Assembly: GCF_009720385.1 (NCBI RefSeq)
Contig: NZ_ML769305.1
Span: 259,920 to 323,919, forward strand
Reading direction: 5' to 3'
Origin: Catellatospora vulcania
Lineage (GTDB): Bacteria > Actinomycetota > Actinomycetes > Mycobacteriales > Micromonosporaceae
DNA length: 64,000 nucleotides
Made by a program: the position numbers and the translations under genes. Positions 34,301 to 41,282 of this stretch are shown piece after piece. A model generated the notes under the pieces. That model had not been told where the DNA came from and made no database searches. It saw nothing but the letters and a program-made list of their open reading frames with translations. Every line of letters begins with the position of its first letter. Position 1 is the first letter of the stretch.

Positions 34301-36094
34301 CAGCTCCACGCCGTTCTCGCCGACCACCAGCACCACGTCGCCGCGGCGCAGCACCAGGTACGGCCACTGGCTGACGACGGCGAGGTTGTCCTCGTCGTCG
34401 GCGGGGCTCAGGCCCAGCCGGGCGACGGCCTCCTCCAGCGCGGGCCAGCCGAGCTCGTCGAGCACACCGGCGCGCAGCGTACGGCCCAGCAGCGCGGCGA
34501 CGTCGTGGCCGAGCACCCGCTCGGCGGCCTCCGGGTTGACGGCGACGCCGTCGGGGCAGCCCAGCAGGGCCAGCCGGTCCAGGTGCGTGGCGAGCGTCGG
34601 CAGGCCGTGCCGTGCGGTGTCCGCGGCCAGCAGGTCCAGCAGGGCGTGGGCCGCGGTGCGCAGGCCCGGCACGGCCGTGACGGCGCGCACCCGCTCCGGG
34701 TCGCCCGCGGTCTCCCGGTAGTTCGGGCGCAGGTGCTGCTCGACCGCCTCGGCGAGCGCGGTCAGGAAGCGGCCGTCGCCGGCGACGGCGACGAGGTCGC
34801 GGCGGCCCTCGTTCTCGTCGGACAGCCATCGCGTCACCTGGTAGCGGGCGTTCTCGGGGTCGGCCACCGGCACGCCGAGCGCCAGGCAGGCGTCGAGCAG
34901 GTCGAGGTCGACGCCGCTGTGCCGGCGGCACAGCACGACGGGCAGCCCGTCGGCCTTCAGCCGTCCGGACATGCGCTCCAGCAGTGCCAGCAGGCGGGCC
35001 GAGCGGCCGTTCTGCCGCCAGCCCCGGCGCTGGCGGTGCACGTCGAAGCGGCCCAGCCAGCCCGCGGGGCCGTCGGGGGACTCGGCCGCGAACGGCACGG
35101 TGCCCTGCGGCTCGGTCAGCGCGGCGGTCGCCCCGGCCCGCTCCAGCACCTCCAGCCAGACGTCGTCGGCGACGTGCTGCGGGAACATGCTCAGCAGGCG
35201 GCCCCGCAGGGCCGGGTCGGCGGCGGCGAGTTCGGACAGGGATCCGGCGTACGCGGCCCAGAAGCCCTCCGGCGCGCGCGACAGCGACGGCGCGGACAGC
35301 AGTTGGGCGAGCACCTGCCGGTCGGCCTCGGCCTGGTCGAGCTTGGCAGCCTTGGCCAGGCGGCGCAGGTCGGTGTGCATCTGCGCGTACGGCGGCAGCC
35401 CGCCCAGGGTCCGCTCCACGCACAGGCGCAGGAAGCGGTCGTAGGCGTCGGCGGGCGTGCTGCGCGCGGACAGCTCGCGGGCGTGCTGCGACAGCGCCTT
35501 CGCGGTCAGCGCACCGGCCAGCGCGAACTCCAGGAACACCGCGTGCTGGCGCTCCTCGTCGATGCGCAGCGCGTACGCCCGCTCGGCATCGCGCGCCTTG
35601 CCGAACATGGTCGCCGCGTACGTGGTGCTGTCGGCGGCCAGGAACGCCCGGCCCGCCTCCTCGTAGTAGGTGGGCAGGAAGTGCGGCACGGCGCGGGCCA
35701 GGCGCTCGCCGAGGGCGTTGAAGCCGTCCTTGGCCGGGCCGATGCGCGACTTGGCCTGCCGGGCCAGCCGCTCGATCTCCTTGACCAGCGCCAGCGCGTG
35801 GTGGCCGTTGGCCGGGTCGTGGACCAGCGCCCAGGCGGGGAAGCCCAGCGCCTGCTGCCGGACCAGGCCCACCTCGTTGACCGGCACAGGCTTGTCGAAG
35901 CCGAGGAACTCCATGCTCAGGTCCTCGGCCGCGCCGATGGTCGCCGGCACCAGCCGCACCACGGTCCGCTCGCCCAGCACCGGGTGCCGGTAGGCGCGCG
36001 AGGTCAGCGCGTCGACGGTGTCGTCCTTGGCCACCGGCGTTCCGGCGGGCAGCACCGCCCCCGCCTCCAGCAGCGTCAGGTTCTGCTCGCTCAT
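31319..36094 (-). CDS. 1591-residue protein of unknown fold in the MoxR/vWA operon
   Basis: This very large soluble protein has no signal peptide or membrane segment. Residues 1-400 are helix-rich, with alpha-solenoid-like stretches (AKDGFNALGERLARAVPHF, AERAYALRIDEERQHAVFLE). The middle is beta-rich with W/D repeats that could form a propeller (LPLPGGGRTAGGRPLHV, VCGVLTARHWRNNTMTLVD). The C-terminus is again helical. I recognise no domain. It follows the DUF4132-like gene with a one-base gap and overlaps the MoxR gene by four. Together with that protein it may correspond to the long DUF4132 protein (YehI/MolR) of E. coli, split in two here. It is a candidate scaffold or adaptor. Confidence 0.78.
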   Translation of the reverse strand: MSEQNLTLLEAGAVLPAGTPVAKDDTVDALTSRAYRHPVLGERTVVRLVPATIGAAEDLSMEFLGFDKPVPVNEVGLVRQQALGFPAWALVHDPANGHHALALVKEIERLARQAKSRIGPAKDGFNALGERLARAVPHFLPTYYEEAGRAFLAADSTTYAATMFGKARDAERAYALRIDEERQHAVFLEFALAGALTAKALSQHARELSARSTPADAYDRFLRLCVERTLGGLPPYAQMHTDLRRLAKAAKLDQAEADRQVLAQLLSAPSLSRAPEGFWAAYAGSLSELAAADPALRGRLLSMFPQHVADDVWLEVLERAGATAALTEPQGTVPFAAESPDGPAGWLGRFDVHRQRRGWRQNGRSARLLALLERMSGRLKADGLPVVLCRRHSGVDLDLLDACLALGVPVADPENARYQVTRWLSDENEGRRDLVAVAGDGRFLTALAEAVEQHLRPNYRETAGDPERVRAVTAVPGLRTAAHALLDLLAADTARHGLPTLATHLDRLALLGCPDGVAVNPEAAERVLGHDVAALLGRTLRAGVLDELGWPALEEAVARLGLSPADDEDNLAVVSQWPYLVLRRGDVVLVVGENGVELEHLLRIPADQRHYLWRLVLRYVDRQLLVCWDIGRERSGYWSGAPDDVFTVPDEAFDMSDAVSLPLPGGGRTAGGRPLHVGDRSERRIGRVLTDGVSHWVIRNNGTTLVCQELDPVTGERGRASLPAFLEDGAADGESLLLNASRLAPRDPAAPGDKGPLVGWRVRRRADGSLAGQSTDGTVYTLPAAAAKGELSGAVRLPGSDVVCGVLTARHWRNNTMTLVDPEGVLLGEYTVPQGPSAYARGTRLVPGAGYWHLLRPRDEAGSAALRAATDEWCAGLLREAVEAVAAAEDDAAAQEALVALVAQHLPEVTDPSLRAGVAGLVERAAVQVTRLAGLRDRCEGHAADTAAEPAAEWTGGVQDHVLAAALSGLMPYCYSRGDSAVRLLTGTGAAFTAAEAPAGKLDLQADDDWFDVLGVLPAAMYRAASPVTSPEYRVALLELLDVCARSGLLTPGSRLRLLTLKSDRAVDEDALPGMVLTFGARRLLVLSADADDREVKGLEFAPDGVFGALPGYAITSQKALDTGIATPEAIAEFAGLLAGHGPTVWQQERVAALSDAAGISLAEATMVLAGLPQHPWHKAESEPVREQLGGIDGAAAAAAASRMRMGHVTATARTLAQLLPADLATLWTAGPAVGAFAAAWTERHGVRRPVRDDLIVAIDKADVDGSMNASELIHGIANPDSCHWLQGSVQGIDDEDMLVAFAKCVPWLVYHLPADDPIRAALPRAVELAQARLADPALSLPVGYIMEKKADAMLAATGATPVTGPDGVSAGAVLLPPDSGWRVVHLRPALLTGADDPVLHVLRAKLESHDEGTFAALHALAGGQLARLVGYPVPAGIDGFAQDPTRSMPDLVARVAQERGLTADAATLYLQLLALPDPTDRNTALWTGWKPARLKAARAALAATDLVVEAKRPRAGRSLFLPGGWLALKAPHLPLERWKLPLLIGGENGVSGLDIVLPVAPAPQLFALAWDRITAGDGPRFDELVTERRR

Positions 36095-36095
36095 G

Positions 36096-37025
36096 TCAGT
36101 CCTCGTCCTCGTCCTCGTCGTCCTCGTCGGCGTCCGCGACCTGATCCTCTGCGGCGTCCTCGTCCTCGTCCTTCTCGACGACGCGCCCGGCGTACAGGGC
36201 CGCCGCCATGCGGGTGCCCTCGGACCAGGCGACCGGGCCGACCTCGGCCAGCGTGAGCGCGGTGCCGTTGCGGTCGGTGAAGACGAGGTCCCCGGTCTCG
36301 GTCTCGTAGTACGGGTCGTCGGAGCCGACCCAGGAGCGGGCCTCGACGGTGACGCCGCCCTCGAACACGCGGCAGACCGCGTTGCCGCCGCGCACCGGGT
36401 AGCCGAGCTTGGTCGCGCGGGCGGTCAGGTGGCGCAGCTCGGCGTACTTGCCCCCGGAGTACTCCCCGACCCGCCGTGCGGACGGATCCACGTCGGCCGG
36501 TCGGCTGAAGATCTGCCGGAACAGCTGGTCCACGGACTGGGACACGCCCAGGTCGGCGGCGAACTCGCGCAGGTCGTCGAGGTCGGGCAGGGTCACCGGG
36601 TGCGGGATCACCACCCGCTGCGCGGGCAGCCGCACCGTGTCGCCGTCGAGGTTCACGATGCCGATCTGCCCGGCGGACGCGTCGCGCAGGAAGCCCACCT
36701 CGTCCGGGTCGAACGCGCCGTCGTCGTCGAGCACCCCGACCACCAGGTCGGTCAGCGCCGCGCGCCAGGTCTCGTCGGGCCAGACGTCGGCCAGCACGGC
36801 GACAGGCACCGGCAGCGAGCGGACCATCCAGCGCTCGATGTCGGCGCGGCACTGCCCCTCGTGCCGGCCCAGCCACTCGGTGAGCTGCCGGAGCCCGGTC
36901 ACCACCGGGTCGTCGCGCAGCGCCGACGGCACCGACTTCAGCTCCTTGCCCTTGGCGTTGCGGGCGACCAGGTCGCTCCCGCGCAGGGTGACTTCATAGC
37001 CACCGGATGCCACCAACCATCCCAT
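36096..37025 (-). CDS. DUF4132-like protein with acidic tail, first gene of the operon
   Basis: This 309-residue protein has the DUF4132-type core QRVVIPHPVTLPDLDDLREF, followed by VSQSVDQLFRQIF and YAELRHLTARATKLGYPVRGGN, matching the C-terminal domain of E. coli MolR/YehI-type proteins. The last 30 residues are almost entirely Asp/Glu. The start ATG at 37025 has GGAAGG about 11 bases upstream. An in-frame GTG at 37037 is an alternative. One base separates its stop from the start of the 1591-residue gene. It opens a five-gene minus-strand operon down to 24598, and the promoter must lie in the 340-base gap shared with the patatin gene. Confidence 0.8.
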   Translation of the reverse strand: MGWLVASGGYEVTLRGSDLVARNAKGKELKSVPSALRDDPVVTGLRQLTEWLGRHEGQCRADIERWMVRSLPVPVAVLADVWPDETWRAALTDLVVGVLDDDGAFDPDEVGFLRDASAGQIGIVNLDGDTVRLPAQRVVIPHPVTLPDLDDLREFAADLGVSQSVDQLFRQIFSRPADVDPSARRVGEYSGGKYAELRHLTARATKLGYPVRGGNAVCRVFEGGVTVEARSWVGSDDPYYETETGDLVFTDRNGTALTLAEVGPVAWSEGTRMAAALYAGRVVEKDEDEDAAEDQVADADEDDEDEDED

Positions 37026-37365
37026 GTGGACGGCCACCTTCCTGTCGAAGACACCGGACGCTAAACCACCGCGCCGACAGTCCGGCAAACGGCTGGTCGC
37101 GGCCCCGCCCCGTCCGCGGCATACCGACCGGGAACCATTCGGCCACACCGCTGTCGGCGGCGCGCGGCCGGGTCCCGGGTCACGCCCGGGCGGCGCGATG
37201 ACGTGCGCACGGCCATGTCCGCGGGTATTGCGGGCAGGACCGCACACGGCGGGAGTACCGTCGAAGGTCCAGCGCCGAGTGCGTCACCGACCGGCCGCAG
37301 CCGCGGCGGAGCGGGGCGGTCCCGGGCTGCTGGGCGGGGCGTCAGCGGTGACGAAGGAGGCGGCG
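37026..37365. other. Divergent intergenic region
   Basis: This 340-base gap lies between the DUF4132-like gene (minus) and the patatin-like gene (plus) and must hold promoters for both. I see no good -10/-35 pair, palindrome or known operator, only GC-rich sequence and the AAGGAGG ribosome site of the patatin gene at 37354-37360. Confidence 0.5.
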
Positions 37366-38202
37366 GTGAAGCGCAGAGCGCTCGTGCTCGGTGGCGGCGG
37401 GGTCACCGGTATCGCGTGGGAGCTGGGAATCCTGGCCGGACTCGCCGAGGCCGGCGTCGACCTGAGCACCGCCGACCTGCTCGTCGGCACGTCGGCCGGC
37501 TCGGTGGTCGCCTCGCTGATGGCCACCGAGCCCAGCCTGGAGGAGCGCTACCAGACCCAGCTGGAGGACCCGAAGGACGAGGTCGCCGCCCGCCTCGGCA
37601 TGCGCACGCTGCTGGCGTACGGGTGGGCGATGGTGCGCAGCCGCGCCCCGGAGCAGTACCGGGCCCGGCTCGGCGCGCTGGCGCTGGCCGCCGCGTCGAT
37701 GACGCCCGAGGAGCGCAAGGCGGTCATCGCGTCCCGGCTGCCCGTGGTCGACTGGCCGGAGCAGCCGCTGAAGATCACCGCGTCGGACGCGCACACCGGC
37801 GAGTTCACCGTCTTCGACCGCGACAGCGGCGTGGAGCTGATCGACGCCGTCGCCGCGAGCTGCGCGGTGCCGGGCGTGTGGCCGCCCGCGGCGGTCAACG
37901 GCCACCGCTACATCGACGGCGGGATGCGCTCGGCGACCAACGCCGACCTGGCCCGCGGGCACGAGCAGGTGGTCATCATCGCCCCGGTGACCGTCGGCGG
38001 CGGCCTGGTCACCAGCACCGCCCGGCACGTCGCCGAGCTGACGGCGGCCGGCGCGCGGGTGACCGTCATCAGCCCGAACCGGAACTCCCGGACCGCGATC
38101 GGCCGCAACATGCTCGACCCGTCCCACCGGGCCGCGTCGGCCCGCGCCGGACGCGCCCAGTCCGCGCAGGTCGTCACCCAGGTCGCCGCGGTCTGGTGCT
38201 GA
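37366..38202 (+). CDS. Patatin-like phospholipase
   Basis: This 278-residue protein has the patatin oxyanion loop GGGGVTGIAWELG (residues about 8-20), the nucleophile elbow GTSAGS (Ser about residue 46) and the dyad Asp in YIDGGMRS (about residue 185). A serine-Asp acyl hydrolase acting on lipids is expected. The GTG at 37366 is preceded by a near-perfect AAGGAGG five bases upstream. It has no signal peptide and is likely cytosolic or membrane-associated. It sits alone between the two MoxR/vWA operons. Confidence 0.91.
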   Translation: MKRRALVLGGGGVTGIAWELGILAGLAEAGVDLSTADLLVGTSAGSVVASLMATEPSLEERYQTQLEDPKDEVAARLGMRTLLAYGWAMVRSRAPEQYRARLGALALAAASMTPEERKAVIASRLPVVDWPEQPLKITASDAHTGEFTVFDRDSGVELIDAVAASCAVPGVWPPAAVNGHRYIDGGMRSATNADLARGHEQVVIIAPVTVGGGLVTSTARHVAELTAAGARVTVISPNRNSRTAIGRNMLDPSHRAASARAGRAQSAQVVTQVAAVWC

Positions 38203-38228
38203 CGCGACGCCGACCGTCCGTTGAGGAT

Positions 38229-38252
38229 GCCCCCAGCATCCTCCGAGCAACG
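38229..38252 (+). promoter_or_regulatory. Hairpin with C-rich loop
   Basis: GAGGATGC and GCATCCTC form a perfect 8-bp stem closed by a CCCCA loop, about 25 bases after the patatin stop. It may be a 3'-end element of that gene or part of a small RNA together with the hairpin at 38373-38414. Confidence 0.5.
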
Positions 38253-38334
38253 CGCACGCCGATCACTGCCACAGGACGCTGATCAGCCAAAACATCTCGT
38301 GACGCCGCTCTCTGCGCCCGACGCGGGCCCGGAG

Positions 38335-38363
38335 TGGCCAAAGCTTTCCGGTAGCGCTATGCT
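38335..38363 (+). promoter_or_regulatory. Candidate promoter directly before the 38373 hairpin
   Basis: TGGCCA (38335-38340) and TATGCT (38358-38363) are separated by 17 bases and match the housekeeping consensus at four and four or five positions. The predicted start, near 38370, is immediately before a strong terminator hairpin, which would give a transcript of about 50 nt. Confidence 0.35.
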
Positions 38364-38372
38364 CGACCGTGA

Positions 38373-38423
38373 CGCCCGTCTTGGCGACTTCCCCCGTGGT
38401 TGCCAAGACGGGCGTTTTTCTTT
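38373..38423 (+). terminator. Strong rho-independent terminator with C-rich loop
   Basis: A perfect 13-bp stem (38373-38385 CGCCCGTCTTGGC with 38402-38414) has a 16-base loop containing CCCCC and is followed by TTTTTCTTT. It is the most classical intrinsic terminator in the window. It could end the patatin transcript about 170 bases after the stop, or a small RNA starting from the promoter-like sequence just upstream. Confidence 0.85.
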
Positions 38424-38456
38424 GCCCAGACCCCCTTCCCTCACCCTCCACAAAGG

Positions 38457-38510
38457 AACGGAAGGGCACCTTCACATCGCCATACGTCGAGGAAGGCGCC
38501 CTTGTTAACC
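38457..38510 (-). repeat. Palindromic repeat, AAGGTGCCCTTCC family, full copy
   Basis: On the minus strand it reads GTTAACAAGGGCGCCTTCC, a CGACGTATGGCGATGTG spacer, then AAGGTGCCCTTCC. The arms are complete. It lies between the 38373 terminator and the tRNA-like element. Confidence 0.75.
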
Positions 38511-38581
38511 GGTTACCCCCGGTGGGCTGCGGCGGCCGGGTCGCTCGCGTGTCGGTCGGGTCGGGTATCGTCCCGCGCGGC

Positions 38582-38654
38582 GAGGCTGTAGCGCAGAGGT
38601 CGTCGCGCCTTGACTGCAAGCTGGAGGACGTCGGTTCGAATCCGACCAGTCTCG
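38582..38654 (+). tRNA. tRNA-like element, Cys(GCA)-like, anticodon stem defective
   Basis: The 73 bases fit a tRNA cloverleaf in most parts. The acceptor GAGGCTG pairs with CAGTCTC (one G-T); T8 and A9 are present. The D arm is GCGC/GCGC around a GG-containing loop. The T arm is GTCGG/CCGAC with the invariant TTCGAAT loop, and the discriminator base is G. The central loop CTGCAAG would give anticodon GCA (Cys). However, the flanking anticodon-stem strands CTTGA and CTGGA do not pair, and base 26 is missing. CCA is not encoded. It is therefore either a tRNA pseudogene, perhaps a relic integration site, or an unconventional tRNA. It ends 25 bases before the zinc-ribbon SDR start. Confidence 0.5.
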
Positions 38655-38679
38655 CCCCTACCGGACCTGGGGAGGGTGC

Positions 38680-40143
38680 ATGCCGCACAGCAGCACGGAC
38701 GTGCCGGCGGCACGCGTGCCCGCGGCAGCCCCACCCGGCCCGGCGCCGACGCCCGATGCGACGGCGCCGCCCGAGCCGGTCACACCGTCCGATCTCGACA
38801 TCTGCCTGCGGGTACTGGCCGCCGCCAGGCGCGGCGACCTGGACGGGCCCGCGGCGCTGGCCGTCGAGCGGGCGGTCGCCGAGGCCCACCGCGGCGGCAA
38901 GAAGCGCCGCAAGGCCGACCGGTCGGCCCAGCGTGAGCAGATCGACCGGGAACTGCTGGCCACGGCCAGCCGCTACCGCGAGGAGATCCCGCACGCCGCG
39001 GCGGCGCACCGCCCGCTGCCCCACGGCGGCGGGAGCACCCACCCCGAACCCGCGCGGGCGCTGCTGCACCGCCCACGCCGCTGCTACGTGTGCAAGGAGC
39101 CGTTCCGGCAGGTCGACGGCGACTACCACCAGCTGTGCCCGGCGTGCGCCGAGCACAACCGCGCGCGCCGCGACGCCCGCTGCGACCTCACCGGCCGCCG
39201 CGCCGTGGTCACCGGCGGCCGCGTCAAGATCGGGTTTCACATCGCGCTGAAGCTGCTGCGCGACGGCGCGGACGTGCTGGTCACCACCCGGTTCCCGCGG
39301 GACGCGGCCCGCCGCTTCGCCGCGCTGCCCGACGCCGCCGACTGGTCGCACCGGCTGCACGTGCACGGGGCCGACTTCCTCGACCTGGCCGGGGTGCTCG
39401 GCCTGGTCGACGCGGTCACGGCTCGCTGGGACCACCTCGACATCCTGGTCAACAACGCCGCGCAGACCCTGCACCGGCCCGCGGCGTACCACCGCGAGGT
39501 GCGGGCGGCCGAGCTGCTCCCGCTGACCGGCCCGGCCGCCGGGATCGGCACGACGGCGGCCCGCCACCGGCCGGACACCGCCGTGGTGCTGCCCGAACTG
39601 GCCCAGGCGCTGTTCCCGGCCGGGCACACCGACGAGACCGGCCAGCCGCTGGACCTGCGCGAGGTCAACAGCTGGACGCTGCACGCCCACGACGTCAGCC
39701 CGCGCGAATGGCTGGAGGTGCACGTCGTCAACGCCTTCGTGCCCTTCCTGCTGACCTCCCGGCTGCGCCCACTGCTGGCCGCCGCACCCCACCCGGTGCG
39801 GCACGTGGTGCAGGTGTCGGCGATGGAGGGCAGTTTCTCCCGGGAGAACAAGACCCAGCGCCACCCGCACACCAACATGGCCAAGGCGTCGCTGAACATG
39901 CTGACCCGGACGCTGGCCGACGACTACCACCGCGCCGGCATCCTGATGAACAGCGTGGACACCGGCTGGGTGACCGACGAGCGGCCGCACCCGGACAAGC
40001 AGGCCCAGCGCGAGGCCGGCTTCCGGCCGCCGCTGGACGTGATCGACGGCGCGGCCCGGGTGTACGACCCGATCGTGCGCGCCGAGGCCGGCGACCCGGT
40101 GCACGGAGCGTTCCTCAAGGACTACCGGCAGGTGGCATGGTGA
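38680..40143 (+). CDS. Zinc-ribbon SDR oxidoreductase with altered catalytic Tyr
   Basis: This 487-residue protein has a Pro/Ala-rich N-terminus to residue 35, a helical basic segment, then a four-Cys zinc ribbon at about residues 134-160 (CYVCKEPF and LCPACAEHN). The short-chain dehydrogenase domain follows with TGGRVKIGFHIALKLL, NNAA, VNAF and Ser in QVSAMEGSF. In the position of YxxxK the sequence is HPHTNMAKASL: Lys is kept but Tyr is Thr. The enzyme may use another general acid or may only bind NAD(P). Its stop overlaps the LRR gene start, opening a five-gene operon with ankyrin, MoxR and vWA proteins. Confidence 0.82.
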   Translation: MPHSSTDVPAARVPAAAPPGPAPTPDATAPPEPVTPSDLDICLRVLAAARRGDLDGPAALAVERAVAEAHRGGKKRRKADRSAQREQIDRELLATASRYREEIPHAAAAHRPLPHGGGSTHPEPARALLHRPRRCYVCKEPFRQVDGDYHQLCPACAEHNRARRDARCDLTGRRAVVTGGRVKIGFHIALKLLRDGADVLVTTRFPRDAARRFAALPDAADWSHRLHVHGADFLDLAGVLGLVDAVTARWDHLDILVNNAAQTLHRPAAYHREVRAAELLPLTGPAAGIGTTAARHRPDTAVVLPELAQALFPAGHTDETGQPLDLREVNSWTLHAHDVSPREWLEVHVVNAFVPFLLTSRLRPLLAAAPHPVRHVVQVSAMEGSFSRENKTQRHPHTNMAKASLNMLTRTLADDYHRAGILMNSVDTGWVTDERPHPDKQAQREAGFRPPLDVIDGAARVYDPIVRAEAGDPVHGAFLKDYRQVAW

Positions 40144-41282
40144 CCGAGCACGAGACCCCCGCGAACCCGGTGCGCTGCCCGGCGATCAGCCGCCCGGAGG
40201 CGGGGCTGGCCGACCCGGCGGACTTCGACGCCCTGCTGACCCGGCTCGCCGACCCGGCCGGGGTCGCCGCGGCGGAGGACTTCCCACGCGGCACGCTGCA
40301 ACCCGACGGCCGCCTGGACCTGTGCAAGCAAGGGCTCGGCCCGCAGGTCGCGGCCCGGGTGGTGCAGGCCGCCGTGCGCTTCCCGCACGCCACCCACCTG
40401 CTGCTGGGCACCAACGGCCTGGGCAGCGACGGGGCCCGCGCGGTCGCCGACGCGCTCGCGCCCGGCCACCACGTGCAGACCGTCTACCTGGGCTGCAACC
40501 GCATCGACGCGGACGGCGCGGGCGCGCTCGCCGACCGGCTCGCCGACGACACGACGGTGCGGGCGCTGTGGCTCAAGCGCAACCCGATCGGCGACGGCGG
40601 CGTGGCCCGGCTGTGCGCGGCCCTGGCCGCCAACACCACGCTGCGCACCCTGGACCTGGTCAACACCGGCCTCACCCGGCGCGGGCTGCAGGCCCTGGCC
40701 GAGGTGCTGGCGCACCGGTCCATCCCGCTGGAGCGGCTGTTCCTCGGCGGCAACGGGCTGGCCCGCGACGCCGTGCCCGCACTGTCGGCGATCGTGCGCG
40801 ACGGCCGGGTACGCGAGCTCTACCTGGCCGCGAACCATCTCGGCGACGAGGGCGCGGCCGCGCTGGGCGAGGCCGTCGAGGGCCTGCCGATGACGCTGGG
40901 CCTGGGCGGCAACGGCCTCACCCCGGCCGGGGTCGGCGCGCTGGCGGCGCGGCTGGGCGCGTGGACCGCGCTGGACCTGGCCCGGCCGCCGTCGGAGCGG
41001 GCGCTGGGCGCGCAGCCCAACACGGTCGGCGACGCCGGGGCAGCGGCCCTGGCCGCGGCGCTGCCCGCAAGCCGGCTACGGCGGCTGGACCTGCGCTTCA
41101 CCGGTATCACCGGGCGCGGCGCGAAGCTGCTGCTGGCCGCCCTGAACGACGACATGCCGCTGCGCTACCTGGGCATCAACCACGGCGTGCCGCGCCGGCT
41201 GCGGCGGCTGGCCGCGGCGACCCTGGGCCCGGCCGAGCAGCCCCACCCCGACATCAGCGCGATCGCGAGCGTGTACCGGTGA
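40137..41282 (+). CDS. Leucine-rich-repeat (ribonuclease-inhibitor type) protein
   Basis: This 381-residue protein has about nine LRRs of the RNI type with a 27-29-residue period. Examples are LLLGTNGLGSDGARAVADAL, VYLGCNRIDADGAGALADRL, LWLKRNPIGDGGVARLCAAL, LFLGGNGLARDAVPALSAI and LYLAANHLGDEGAAALGEA. It has no signal peptide, so it is cytoplasmic and probably a protein-interaction scaffold. The start is ATG 40137 or GTG 40140; both overlap the SDR stop. It overlaps the next gene by four bases. RNI-type LRRs are common in eukaryotes and sporadic in actinomycetes. Confidence 0.88.
   Translation: MVTEHETPANPVRCPAISRPEAGLADPADFDALLTRLADPAGVAAAEDFPRGTLQPDGRLDLCKQGLGPQVAARVVQAAVRFPHATHLLLGTNGLGSDGARAVADALAPGHHVQTVYLGCNRIDADGAGALADRLADDTTVRALWLKRNPIGDGGVARLCAALAANTTLRTLDLVNTGLTRRGLQALAEVLAHRSIPLERLFLGGNGLARDAVPALSAIVRDGRVRELYLAANHLGDEGAAALGEAVEGLPMTLGLGGNGLTPAGVGALAARLGAWTALDLARPPSERALGAQPNTVGDAGAAALAAALPASRLRRLDLRFTGITGRGAKLLLAALNDDMPLRYLGINHGVPRRLRRLAAATLGPAEQPHPDISAIASVYR

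Noticed and set aside
31256..36256. A 1666-codon open frame on the plus strand
   Set aside because: It is antisense to the 1591-residue gene. Its product is Arg/Gln/Gly/Val-rich with no family motifs, as expected from third-position GC bias. The minus-strand frame has normal composition and operon overlaps.
38203..38425. Calling 6C RNA
   Set aside because: The two C-rich-loop hairpins are about 130 bases apart and each loop has only four or five C, which does not fit the compact two-hairpin motif as I remember it.
38582..38654. Calling a normal tRNA-Cys gene
   Set aside because: The anticodon stem has no acceptable pairing in any register I tried, so the entry is kept as tRNA-like only.
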